NCBI GenBank assembly: GCA_000310025.1 | Contig: FN649741.1 | Location: 4,723,587-4,787,586 of the forward strand | From: Ectocarpus siliculosus | Lineage: Eukaryota; Sar; Phaeophyceae; Ectocarpales; Ectocarpaceae | DNA: 64,000 nucleotides | Direction of reading: 5' to 3' | Shown here: piece after piece, positions 33,478 through 43,851 of the stretch | Layout: each line of letters begins with the position of its first letter | Position numbering within the stretch: position 1 is the stretch's first letter | Notes under the pieces: model-generated | Told to the model about the DNA's origin: nothing | Databases searched by the model: none | Seen by the model: the letters and a program-made list of their open reading frames with translations, nothing else | Program-made: the position numbers and the translations under genes

Positions 33478-33583
33478 CCGAAGAATCTCCTACCGAGATT
33501 CCCAAACCTTGATTATCTCCTACCAGGAAGACGGCTGCTACACCCGACAAGGATTGCACAATTGCCATGATGATTTGATGTGC
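33478..33583 (-). CDS. Possible internal exon, unrecognised
   Basis: Minus-strand exon bounded by an excellent acceptor (ACCTTTCAG) and a consensus GTAAGT donor at 33477-33472. It encodes about 35 residues, AHQIIMAIVQSLSGVAAVFLV.., partly hydrophobic and possibly a membrane-spanning or buried helix. No partner exon was found on either side. Confidence 0.3.
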
Positions 33584-34009
33584 CTGAAAGGTAGCATTCG
33601 AAATATGTATTTCATGCATACGAAGCAACAACTCTCTATTACGTGGATACTGAACTGAAACCCCCCACAACTTGTAACGTAGGAGTAGAATAATGTACCC
33701 CATGCAGAGATTTTTCAAAAACGAATACCCTGTGGTATTCTTAAAGCGGGCCCTACCACATCGGTCCGCACCTAACACTGAGAAGTGAGGCGGCATGCCC
33801 GACGTTTCTTCCTGTACCATCTTCTACTATTGTGCTTGTTGTGAGCACGTGTCCTGCAGTGCTTGGAGGAGCAGAAGAACGGCATACTGCCACAACCAAG
33901 CCCTGAGTAATGGTGCCTTTTGCCGATGCAATTGTTTGTCATGTTTGTCCTTCGATTTGTTTTTGAGCATTTGGTTGGCGCCACGTCGACTTTCGTTGTC
34001 GTCGGGGAT

Positions 34010-34250
34010 GGTTGACGTCAAGCATGGTTGGAGTTGATCATCGTTGAGCATCTTAGATGTCGAGCGACTTTGAGCATCGTTGATTGTCGCTGAAGTCGAT
34101 CATGACTGGGAATTGTTGACGTCGGGCATCGTTGAAGTCGACGACCATTGATACTGAGAATCGCTGATGTTGAGGATCGTTGAGGTTGAGGATCGTCGAA
34201 CATTGTTGGAGTCGAGCATCGTTGAGCAGCATTGACGCTGAGAATTGTTG
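34010..34250. repeat. GTTGA(N)GTCGAGCATC minisatellite
   Basis: About 240 bp of degenerate tandem words such as GTTGACGTC, GTTGAGCATC, GTTGAAGTCGA and GTTGAGGTTGAGGATC, with spacing mostly in multiples of about 12. The minus strand of the array reads as Leu/Asn/Asp-rich ORFs that I treat as non-genic. Confidence 0.75.
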
Positions 34251-35388
34251 CGCTGTTCCCCTGTAGTGATGGCTACCCCGCTTTAAGGAGGCGCGTGGTA
34301 TTTCGTCGGCACAGGGCAACACTGACAGCCGCGACGCTCGCTACCTGAGATCCGCCTGGCGATTGCGACTCGCTCCAATGGGCACGCGTTTTCCCACAAA
34401 GGCTGGCCGAAGAACGCGTTGTCGTACCGAACTGTCTCGTTCAACATTCCCGACGGTTACGCCTGAAACTTCTCGCATTCTGGCTGCGAGACTACCAGGT
34501 GTCCGTATATCACCAGTTAACTGCCTGTTTTCTTATTTCTCCACCTCCTCCAAAGTCACCAATCACCGAAAAGCACAAGCCGCTTGCCGCCAAATAATAG
34601 AATTGCCACCCTACATGACATTACAGCCTGCCTACTACGTCCACAGAGCACACTACTACCGTCGAACCGGACAAACATGACCGAGCGTCGTGGGAAATTG
34701 GGCAAAAACCTCCGGTCGTCCACCCTGGATACAACGTGCAACTATGGGGCTTGGCTCCATTCATGAACTTGTGTTTTCGCCGGAAGATCGAAAATATTTA
34801 TTGTTTCTAGATGGTGTCGGCGCGCTTATTAAATAAATTTAGCCTTGAGATTTTGAAAAATACGAAAAAGTCATCAGAAATTGAGCTCATTTGATGGGGA
34901 AAAGTATTTTGACATGGAGAAATCGCACACCACAACACCAACGACTTCCCAATGATAGGGCAAGAGGCGTAAGGGTTGGACTTGGAGCAAGAAAAAAAAC
35001 GTCCTCTGGCGCACACAAACTGCGTACCCCCCTGCTAGGGCCGTTGGGGTGTCCTCAGGAATACTGCACGTCTGCGCCTCCCCCCCCTCCTGCTTTCATC
35101 TGTATTTCTTGTGTACAAGGAGGGACATGTCTAAGAATACAGCGCACATGGCTGCGGGAAAGTATGTATTGAGGGTGAGGTGCGTGCTGCTGTACAGCAG
35201 ACAGCAGTCGTACGAACAGGGCAGGACCCCCCCCCATCATCACTACCGTGTCAAATGTCATCGGCCTCATGTAGACTGATAGCCTACACAGAGAAGTTAG
35301 CCAGGCAAGCAAAGTGAGGGGTCGGCATGTACTACGCGAGGCACATCGGAACAGCTCTGTACGTTGTGGAGTTTCTGGAAAGTGTAAA
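34251..35388. other. Unassigned stretch
   Basis: No gene, RNA or repeat that I can support. Short ORFs occur on both strands. Confidence 0.3.
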
Positions 35389-36460
35389 TGACACAAGATA
35401 ACACACCCCCCTGGACCGATCTTCAAAGAGCAGTAACCAGAAACGGGTATACCCGGGTACTTTATCACCACTTTAAGGTACACTTAGAAATCAACACGCC
35501 TGCACCCCCAGGTACCCCCAGGGAGCCAGCGGTATCTCGGGACCTTCTACTGCTGTACCCACATGGTGATTCTGGTGTACCCGGAAGAGGTCGATTTTTT
35601 TTGTGTGTGTGAAATTGTCATATTTCCCGGCGCCCGACGACTCTAAAACCCGCAGAAAAAACCGTGTACCGCACATACCCGCACGACACACCATGGGCCC
35701 CTCTTCTAGAGGGGGTCGAACTCGCTCGATGTGCGAGTTAGCTCGGCGTGGTGCTCGTAGGTAAGCACAGAGAGACAAAACGGGCACGACCTGCCTCATG
35801 CTTGCCTCATGCTTCCAAGGCACAGCAGCACACAGCAGGACGGCAGGGCACACGGCGGTTGGTTTCGCCGCGATCTACGGAGGAGGCTGTCGGAGGTTGG
35901 TATCCTTCAAGGCAATGTACCCGCCAACGAGCGTTGGTGGTTTGTATGGGTACTTTGGAATATGTGCGGTACGTGGTGTGTCGTGCGGGTATGTGCGGTA
36001 CACGTTTTTTTTCGCGGGTTTTAGAGTCGTCGCGCGCCGGGAAATATGACCATTTCTGGGTACAAAATCGACCTCTTCCGTGTACACCAGTAACCAATAT
36101 CGGTCACACCAGAGGGTCCTAATGCCAGCGGCGGTTGTACCCGATGGAGGTTTAATCCAAAACGGGTACGATGTTTTTTCGGCCAATCAGCTGACTCCTT
36201 GGGGGTGCAAGCGTGTTGATTTCTAAGTGTACCCTAAAGTGGTGATAAAAGTACCCGGGTATACAACATGTTTCTGGTTACTTGTCAGTTTCAAATGTCG
36301 ATTTCTCAACAACAGAAAGAGTCAACGCCGAAAACGGTGGCGTTGAAGCTGTCTCGTGGAGAGCTTTCCGAAAATGTATTGTTTAATTTATGCATCCTCT
36401 TCGTCATGGCGTAATCGAGTTTTAAAAATTGGTCTAGGGGGTGTGTTATCTTGTGTGTCA
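35389..36460. mobile_element. Foldback / MITE-like element with long inverted arms
   Basis: Both ends read TGACAC(AC)AAGATAACACACCCCC inwards. The left arm, about 35389-35695, pairs with the right arm, about 36460-35970, with interruptions. Shared blocks include the CCCGGGTAC.TTTATCACCACTTTA stretch, CGATTTT..TGTACCC, and CCGCACATACCCGCACGACACACCA. The unpaired centre is about 35700-35968. No transposase is encoded, so it would depend on another element. A target duplication is not clear (flanks GTAAA and TATAC). Confidence 0.8.
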
Positions 36461-36774
36461 TATACGGTAGTCGTAGACAAGGAATAGACTGAGAAGAGCC
36501 GGCTGCTCGAGACTGCATACATCAGTGGGGTGACATTCTTCATGTGCTGTGATTCTGCCGTTGGTACGTACGTTCGGACGCGTGTGTGCTGCCAACCTGT
36601 TCCTGTCACTTCCTCTCTTTGAATGTCCCCGGTGCCACCTCTCCGGCCCTTATCGCGTAGGTCGCCCGCCCGTCGTAGCGCTTCATTCGCGAAACCCGAC
36701 CGCAGCTTGCGAGGAATCAGCTGCGGGGAACCATTGCACCCCGTCCTATTGAAGTAAATAAAATATTTTCCTCT

Positions 36775-36975
36775 GGCCGGGCCGAAGTGGGGGGCAATCC
36801 CACGCATGTGATATCGTATAGGTGCTGTCCATCGACTCCTGTAAAACAAGAAGAGAAGGGCTGTACATGTCCGAGGGGAGGGCGGAGGGCGGACCCGTCG
36901 TGGTCCGGGACTGTCCAATGTCTGCGATAAACAACCAATCAGCTTGCAACGAATTCATCTATGACACCATCTATA
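36775..36975 (+). repeat. Dispersed repeat, copy 3
   Basis: Similar in blocks to 1000-1160: GGCCGGGCCGAAG, GGGCTG.ACAT, GGGACTGTC, then CCAATCAGCT.GCAACGAA.TCATCT. It lies about 140 bp upstream of a short ORF and includes a CCAAT box, so a promoter role is possible but not shown. Confidence 0.6.
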
Positions 36976-37055
36976 ACCATGAACTGCGGCGACGCGGTGA
37001 AACACACTCGCTGGCTTTGGAGGTGCACAAGTGGTGTAGTGTGCATGCGTTAACG

Positions 37056-37086
37056 CTTAGGCTTAGGGTTAGGGTTAGGGTTAGGC
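37056..37086 (+). repeat. Interstitial TTAGGG tract
   Basis: Three to four tandem TTAGGG units (GCTTAGGCTTAGGGTTAGGGTTAGGGTTAGGC). TTAGGG is the telomere unit of many eukaryotes, including stramenopiles, but here it is internal and flanked by unique sequence. It occupies the position that TCGATA repeats hold in the related copy at 18.1-18.3 kb. Confidence 0.8.
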
Positions 37087-37115
37087 GTCTCTGATTGCTC
37101 TTCTGTTCTCTCACG

Positions 37116-37499
37116 ATGGAAGGTGCATCCAAGATGAGCAGCCAGATGGACCAGCAGCAACAGCGCACACCCTTCCGAGAATTGCCTAGGAGGCCGAAGA
37201 TGCCCTTACCGCCGCGGTGGCTCATGTTGGATGATACCAGCAGGAACATCGTCAACATACACAGCATGGTCAACGGGGTATGCCAGCTGTACAGGCAAGA
37301 GGTGTGGCCCCCGTGCTCCCGCTCACCTTGTAAGGATTGGTACCTTGTATGTATGCATATGGCAGTCGGTGTTGCGTTGTTGTTCCTCCCCGATGCGGAC
37401 AACTCACAACCAATCACTACCAGAAGAGTGCATGCCACATTGTTCTGTTTTGGTATCAGTGGTGTCTGTTCGACGAGACGTCGTAATTTCTCAGGGTGA
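37116..37499 (+). CDS. Short ORF or first exon, family of unknown function
   Basis: The ATG at 37116 opens MEGASKMSSQMDQQQQRTPF, then RRPKMPLPPRWLMLDD and NIVNIHSMVNGVCQLY. The frame is open to 37499. A possible GTAAGG donor lies near 37330, and protein-like composition fades after it, so the real product may be a first exon of about 70 residues. A truncated relative at 18317-18400 shows that this start is part of a dispersed family. No known domain is recognised. Confidence 0.4.
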   Translation: MEGASKMSSQMDQQQQRTPFRELPRRPKMPLPPRWLMLDDTSRNIVNIHSMVNGVCQLYRQEVWPPCSRSPCKDWYLVCMHMAVGVALLFLPDADNSQPITTRRVHATLFCFGISGVCSTRRRNFSG

Positions 37500-37874
37500 A
37501 GACGGCGTGGATGCGGGAACCGATTTGGCACGTGGATCAGATGTAATGGCACGGGAGGGATCGCATACCTCCTCTGAAAAATTCAAGAAACGCCTGCATA
37601 TCTCAGTTTTCCGAAGTCTAACTCCATTACGAAACTACGATCGCAAATTCAGCAGTTTTTGCAGTCTGTTAGTGACTCTTCCTATCTAACGGCTTTTACG
37701 CCCTCTGATTGGTCCGGCGTTGGTCCCTAGCCTTGACCCTCTCCAGCGCCCTCTCGCCGTTCCGCATTCCGAGAACGCGGCGCAGCCGCGTTCTCGACCA
37801 GTTCGCGGCCGCTAGGCCGTGCTTTGGCCGTGGGTGAGGGCAAACTAACCGTCCGCCTATTTATTTAGGTCGTT
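37500..37874. other. Spacer with perfect palindrome
   Basis: No gene. An 11-bp perfect inverted repeat, GAGAACGCGGC / GCCGCGTTCTC with a 3-base loop, lies at 37771-37795, about 80 bp left of the gypsy LTR. Confidence 0.5.
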
Positions 37875-38206
37875 TGAGGACACAGGCTTCCCTCGTTGGG
37901 GGGGAGGCCCAGGTCGCAGTAGTCTTTTCCCACTACTATGGGCTGGCAGTTCTCTTCGTCGAGATTTAGAGAGGAGAGGGTCTCAGAAGAGAGAGACAAG
38001 AGAGTGTGCCGCCGAAGGGGCGAGGGAGACCAAGCCCGAGGGTCTCGGATTCCCAAGCTCCACAGGTGGCTCCAAGAGGGACGCATCCACAGTCGGGTCT
38101 CTTGCTGATCAACCATCAGTAAGATCCTCCGTTCGGATCGTATCTTGGTCCTACTTTTGTATGTGCAACAACAATGGTTACAGCACTTCTACACCTGTCA
38201 TCCACA
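37875..38206 (-). repeat. 3' LTR of gypsy element
   Basis: In plus orientation TGAGGACACAGG ... GTCATCCACA, matching 45755-46088. The flank CGTT on its left matches CGTT right of the other LTR. The inner side (plus 38207-38221) is a G-run on the minus strand, AAAGGGGGGGGTGA, which fits a polypurine tract. Confidence 0.95.
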
Positions 38207-38221
38207 TCACCCCCCCCTTTA
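38207..38221 (-). promoter_or_regulatory. Polypurine tract of gypsy element
   Basis: Minus-strand AAAGGGGGGGGTGA directly upstream of the 3' LTR, the usual place and composition for the plus-strand primer of LTR retrotransposons. Confidence 0.75.
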
Positions 38222-38839
38222 TGCGCCACAAATTCATCTTTGCTAAGGATGCATTTTGGCGTTTCTAGAGGCCTTGGACGATATACATGGAAACAGTTTG
38301 AAACTGATAGCTTAATATACCATGCCTGGGAAAAAAAAACTTTTTGGCGACAAAACAGTTTACCGATGTGTCACGGAAACTGGTAACTCATTTTACTCAT
38401 GCACTGTTCGTCATCGCACGCGTGGATCAGGCGCTTGCTGGATGATAGTGCAAAAATAACAAAATGTCGCAAAATGACAAACAATCACGGAAAATTGGTC
38501 GCGTGGCCAACCGTGTTAATATCTTGATTCCGTCTTTTTTTTTTACTTGAATGGATCTTCGTCGAAAACTCACTCAAGATGTAGCCGAGAACCAAGGAGT
38601 GGACACAACGTAAATGGGGCCCGGTGAAATCGATCTGTCGTTCGCTTGTTGAAACCGTAAAACGTATCCACACGTGGCTTCCGTTGGTTTCTTGAACAAA
38701 GCTGACAGCAACAATAAGTCATAAGACTCTCTCCTCGCCAGTGTTTTCCCAAGAACACTGAAAAAAAAAAAAAAAAATAGGGTGTACCAAAAAATGTACA
38801 AAACCCCTTTCACCGTCACTATCTCCATGTCCCGAGGGT

Positions 38840-39072
38840 ATGGAAAAATATAGTGTTAACGTGTCATTACTACCTCCATGTCACAAGGATATGGAAAAAG
38901 ATAGTGTTAACGTTTCATTACTATCTCCATGTCACAAGGATATTGAAAAAGATAGTGTTAACGTTTCATTACTATCTCCATGTCACAAGGACATGGAAAA
39001 AGATAGTGTTAACGTGTCATTACTATCTCCATGTCACAAGGACAAGGAAAAAGATAGTTTTAACTCGTCCCC
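38840..39072. repeat. 51-bp tandem repeat inside gypsy element
   Basis: Units start at 38840, 38891, 38942, 38993 and 39044: an exact 51-bp period, four full copies and a partial fifth, with a weaker partial copy before (38812-38839). Because 51 is a multiple of three, the plus strand stays open as a 17-residue repeat (MEKDSVNVSLLSPCHKD). It lies between the 3' LTR and the end of pol, antisense to the element. Confidence 0.9.
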
Positions 39073-39172
39073 ATTTCGTTAAAAATAAAACTTAACATAA
39101 AAATGAAACAAATTTGAGCCGCAGAACAACAGCAGATAAATTTCTTGAGCGCTCTATATCTGGCATTGTTGC

Positions 39173-39850
39173 TCAATTCCTTGCTTCGGTACGTCTTCGC
39201 TTCCTAGTTCGGCAGGGTGATGCTTCGTCCCCCTGCTTGTTGAGGGTGCGAACCGAAGTTGTTTTAGGAGGCGCGATAATATCCAAACCACAACGGATTC
39301 GGTATGCAGCTATCATTTCTTGACATTGTGGTACCTCATCTGCGCGGTATTCGAGGTCTGACCCCGGGCCATACCCTCGAATACGCAAACGGTATCGGTA
39401 ATTAAAAGGAGTCCTCGGACCCCGACCACTTTTGTGGCTTACCACTTTGTCTACAACGTAAGACTCAATTCTTGGTTGGGCCTCATCAGGGTGGTCGATA
39501 GCGGGTAACGGAATCTGTCGCCCTAAAAAGAACTCAGCGAGTTTATCAAAGTCGGGAGCAGGCGGTGTTTTCCTCGCAAAATATCGTTTAATATGGGCTA
39601 GGTGAACCGAAACTTCTCGAGTTTCTTATGGGCGTCTCACTCGGTATACTACGGGTGATAGTTGCGAGCAGACGACGTATGGTCCCCGCCAAGGTAACAG
39701 CAATTTCGGGTTGGGGCCATCGGAATCCTGATATGGTCTGTATACCAGTACTTGATCGCCAGGTTTAAACACGGGAATCGGTCTCAGTTTTGAATTACTC
39801 GCCGCTTGCTTTTTTGTACGTTCCGTTAAGTTTCGGCGCGCTAATTCGAA
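39173..39850 (-). pseudogene. C-terminal tail of gypsy integrase polyprotein
   Basis: Past a frameshift near 39850, minus-strand reading continues NSFELARRNLTERTKKQ, then VFKPGDQVLVYRPYQ, LLPWRGPYVV and, after a stop near 39625, VSVHLAHIKRYF and a basic end ..RKRRRTEARN. This is the usual GPY/F-type tail that follows the gypsy integrase core. No clear chromodomain is seen. Confidence 0.7.
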
Positions 39851-42800
39851 AGAATTTGTAAATTTTCCCGCGTGTCTTTCGCTAGTTCTTCGGTATTGGC
39901 TGTTGTTCCTACATGAGGAATACCGAGAATGATATCGACAGGTAGTCGTGGTTGTCTGCCAAACATGAGGAAAAATGGAGTTTCATGCATGGTCGCACTA
40001 AAAGAAGTGTTATGCGCCAGTTGTATGAAAGGTAGTAGCGATGCCCAGTTATCACGCTTCATTGAAATATGCATGGCAAGCATTGCGTGCATCGTTGAAT
40101 GTAGTCGTTCCGACACAGAATTCCCTTGCGGACGATATGGTGTTGTGCGGGTTTTCTTGTAGTTCAGAATACTCTGTAACTGGTGGATCACACTATTCTC
40201 AAATTCAGGCCCTTGATCAGAATGCAACATCTCAGGCGGTCCAAAAATGCCTATGATGCGGTCAATGATAGCAACTGTGACAGCTGATTTATTCGGAATC
40301 GGAGTCAACACGGTGAATCGGGTTAGATGGTCCATCATGGATAGGACATATTTGCATCGTACGCCGGCGGCTGACATCGATTCGCTCTTGTATTCAACTA
40401 AGTCCACTGAAACTCGCTCAAACGGTCGTTGTACTGGTACGTGTCCAGTTGGCAGTTTGGTGCGATTGTGCGCGGTTTTCGGACGTTGGCATGCTTGGCA
40501 CTCCTGACACCAAGTGCGAACGTCACGACTCATGTTCGGCCACCAATATTTCTGGTGGATCTTGTCATAAGTCGGTCTAGATGCTAGGTGACCTCCGGAC
40601 AAAACGTGATCATGGTAAGCGTGCAAAACTAAGCCCGTGAGAGCTTGTGGCAATACTAATTGATCAGTGAAAGTACTCCGTTTCCTGAGGTAACCTGGTA
40701 AATACGATTTGAACAGCAATCCGTCTCGTACAAAATAATAGGACATGGTTGTTGCTGTTTCGTTGTCCGGGACTCGTGCGTTTTCCCCCACAAGATAGTC
40801 GATGTATTTCCCATACTCGGCTGCTTGTTTCTTTCGCAATATGTCTCGGTTCATCGTTTCAAAAACGTTGGTCGCGCTGATGTAAACCGAATTAATGGTA
40901 AACAATTCGCGATCACTTTGCACTGGTTTCAAATTTTCCAGGCGGTCAGCGGCCACTTGATAAGGTCTGTTCGGTACAGCTACATGTAAAGCAGGATCCT
41001 TAGGGACATTCCTACAAATCGGTGTTAGTTTCGGGACTTCTAAGTGTTGCTGGTACTCAAAAGCAAACAACCGAGATAAGGTATCCGGAACAACGTGTAA
41101 CCTCCCCGGCTTGTGTCGCACGGTAAAGTCAAACGACTGCAGAGCGATAGCCCACCTAGTCAGCATATTTGAAGTGTCCTGCATGGTGTACAAGTATCTC
41201 AACGCAGCATGGTCCGTCACAACTTCAAAATGTCTGCCCCATAAATAGGGCCGCCAGTGCTGTATTGCTAGTACGACGGCGTAACATTCTTTCATGGTTG
41301 GGGAATAGTGGCGCTGAGCATTGTTGAATCGTTGGCTGAAATACGCAATAATATTGAGGTCATCTCCTGTTTGCTGCGCAAGGAAAGCTCCAGCACCTGC
41401 TTCGCTGGCATCCACGTGCACGACGAAGTCTTTTGTAAAATCGGGAAAGTGTAAAATAGGTGCTTCCGTGAGCAGTCGTTTGACTGTCGCAAACGCCTCA
41501 TCATGGTCGTTTCGCCAACGTTTTGCAATCGATTTTACTTGCTCTTTTTTAGTGAGGTCTACCAACGGCGCTACCACCGTGGACAAATCTGGGAGAAATT
41601 TCCTCACAAAATTTATCATGCCTAAAACAGAACGGAGTTCTTTGATCGTTTTAGGAGCGGGCAGGTCAACAATAGCTTTAATGCGGTCGTCTCCGATTCG
41701 AATTCCTTTCGCAGACAAAATGTGACCTAAATATTTTACTTCCCTTGGCCCGAATTGTACCTTGGAAGGTTTCAATGTGAGCCCTGCGGCTTGAAGGGCT
41801 TGAAATGTATTTTCTAACAATGTTAGATGACTTTCCCAAGTCGAACTACAGCAAATGATGTCGTCCATGTAAACAAGGAGGCCACTTCGGGGTCCAAAAT
41901 GTGCAAATGCTAATGACATCATGCGAGCAAATAAAAACGGGGCGTTCGCAATTCCAAAAGGGAGACGTTTAAAAACCCGTTTTCCTTTTTGAGTTACAAT
42001 GGCGGTCTTCTCTTGCTCCCCTGCTGCAACAGGTATCTGGTGGTACGCGCTCTGCACGTCACACACAGTGATAAACTTTGCTCCACCTACTGTATCAATG
42101 TGGGCATTAATATCGGGCATAGGCCACGACTTTCGGATTAAACTCTTATTAATGGTACCGCGATAATCCACACAGAATCGAGGGGTTCCGTCGGCTTTTG
42201 CTACAATAGTAACCGCCGATCCCCAAGAACTAGGTCGCTGTTCAATGATATCATCAGCTTCCATTTGTGCTGTACATTTATCGATCACTTCTTGTGCTCG
42301 TGGGTTTGCACGGTACGGTGCCCGATCAACTGGTTTTGTACCGGGCTCGAGCGGAAACTCTGCCTCGGTCAAGGTGCATTTCCCCAGTTCTTTCGGCGAT
42401 AGGGAAAACACATTCCTGTAACGGGCGCATAAATCGAGAACTTGAGAGCATTGTTGGGGCGAGAATGTGGTATCCGTAAACGCTTTCTTCGTCGCCTTGT
42501 TCAATTCATCTCTCTTTTTCCTAAAAGTCTGATGATCATCGTTGACGGCGCTAATCGTTTTTTCAGACACCATCTTAACTGGAGAAATATACCCTAAGAT
42601 AGTATCCCGGTCCAGGTGAACATGTCTATCAGACGGGTTAGCTATCTGGACCACCGCTGTCTTATCAATTGCAGACCAGTTACAGACTGTTCGCGCGACA
42701 ACGATGTGACGGAATGCTCGAGGGGTATCATCAGATGATTCAATATCGTCGGCAGTGATAATTTGTGGCTCAACTTCTGCAGGAGTAGTCTCCTTTGGGG

Positions 42801-43257
42801 CGTGGCTAGTCACGACATCAACGGCCATTTCGTGTTTCGGAGGAACGCAGTACTTCCTACAAAGATATACTGGCACGGCTCCTTCGGACGGGTCAAGTGT
42901 CACAACGGACACTTGTGCTGATGCACTGTCATGTTGATGTGTTAGATCCCGTGTTCGACGGTGGGTTGCGGGTATTTTCAGCACAGAATTCTTGAAAGAT
43001 AATTCTTCACCACACCAGTCTAAAATGGCGCCAAAGGCATTCATGATGCTGTTATCTAGCAACATGTTATCAGGACCCAGGTTCGGTAAAACCAATGCTT
43101 CTACTGGCAACGTGATATCGCCTAGTGTGAGATTGAACCGTAGGTATCCCAAAATTTCAAGAGGTGACCCGTCAGCACTTTTTAATTGTATCGCTCCAGG
43201 TGGAACTGGACAAAGCGTTTTATTTTTTAGTGTGGGGTGCTCCTGCAAAAATTTCGC
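39841..43257 (-). pseudogene. Gypsy pol: protease, RT, RNase H, integrase
   Basis: Open for over 1,130 codons. The start holds the later part of the aspartic protease (ILGYLRFNLTLGD, LPNLGPDNMLL); its catalytic DTAAD lies just before an in-frame TAA at 43260-43258. RT has YMDD near residue 459 and LPFGIANAPFLF. RNase H shows VHVDASEAGAGAFL and VTDHAALRYL. The integrase HHCC finger (HDHVLSGGH..CQECQACQ) is followed by D (VSVDLVEY), D near 1011 (HSDQGPEF) and E (NSVSERLH). All catalytic residues are present. The TAA could be a simple mutation or, less likely, a read-through signal. Confidence 0.9.
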
Positions 43258-43740
43258 TTAAACACAAGGTACATCAGCGGCTGTGTCGATTGTGATTTCA
43301 GACACAGGGTGGTTGTTCACTCGAGCGGGAATATGTACCCGTTTCAATGTGGAATTCAATGCGGTTGGAAATTTCGGATATTTACTCAACGCAGATGCGT
43401 GAAAAGCTGCAAATCGTGAACCACGACGCAACGCACGCGAAAACCCACAGGGTTTAAATTTTTTGTTCAAAGGCTCTCCAGGCGGAACATGTCGTACTTG
43501 CGGGGCTACTGCTAAGGGTCTGATACTGGTCTTTTTCCCTCTTCGGCGTTGCCCTGCACTACTGAAAAATAGTCCCTTGCTAGGTGCCTTGCTAGGTGCT
43601 TCTGCTACCAGAGGAGAACCAACCGATTCCACAACCTCCTTACGTGTAACATAATTATTCCTATCAAAAACTCGGCCTGAAGTTCTATCCACTTCTCGTG
43701 CCCGATGCAAAATGCAATCCCTCGTTTTTCCACCCTTCAT
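43258..43740 (-). pseudogene. Gypsy gag-protease junction
   Basis: Minus-strand frame of 160 codons, basic and Pro/Ser/Lys-rich, ending ..SEITIDTAADVPCV and a stop. DTAAD is the protease active-site motif (D-T/S-G/A class). The downstream pol frame is the same frame directly after the stop, so one codon separates the two parts. Confidence 0.75.
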
Positions 43741-43851
43741 GGCGACATTAGTTGAGCAAAGTACGGCATCTCGCGCTACCTCATTCCTCTCAACTACTGT
43801 TGCATCGGTGGTCCTGCTCCCTTCGGGCGAGGGGTCCCTTGAAGGGCCCCA

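Noticed and set aside
37056-37086. TTAGGG tract as a chromosome end
   Set aside because: Only three or four units, internal, with ordinary sequence on both sides.
38840-39082. Repetitive 80-codon plus-strand ORF
   Set aside because: Product of a 51-bp tandem repeat whose period is divisible by three; no independent sign of a gene.
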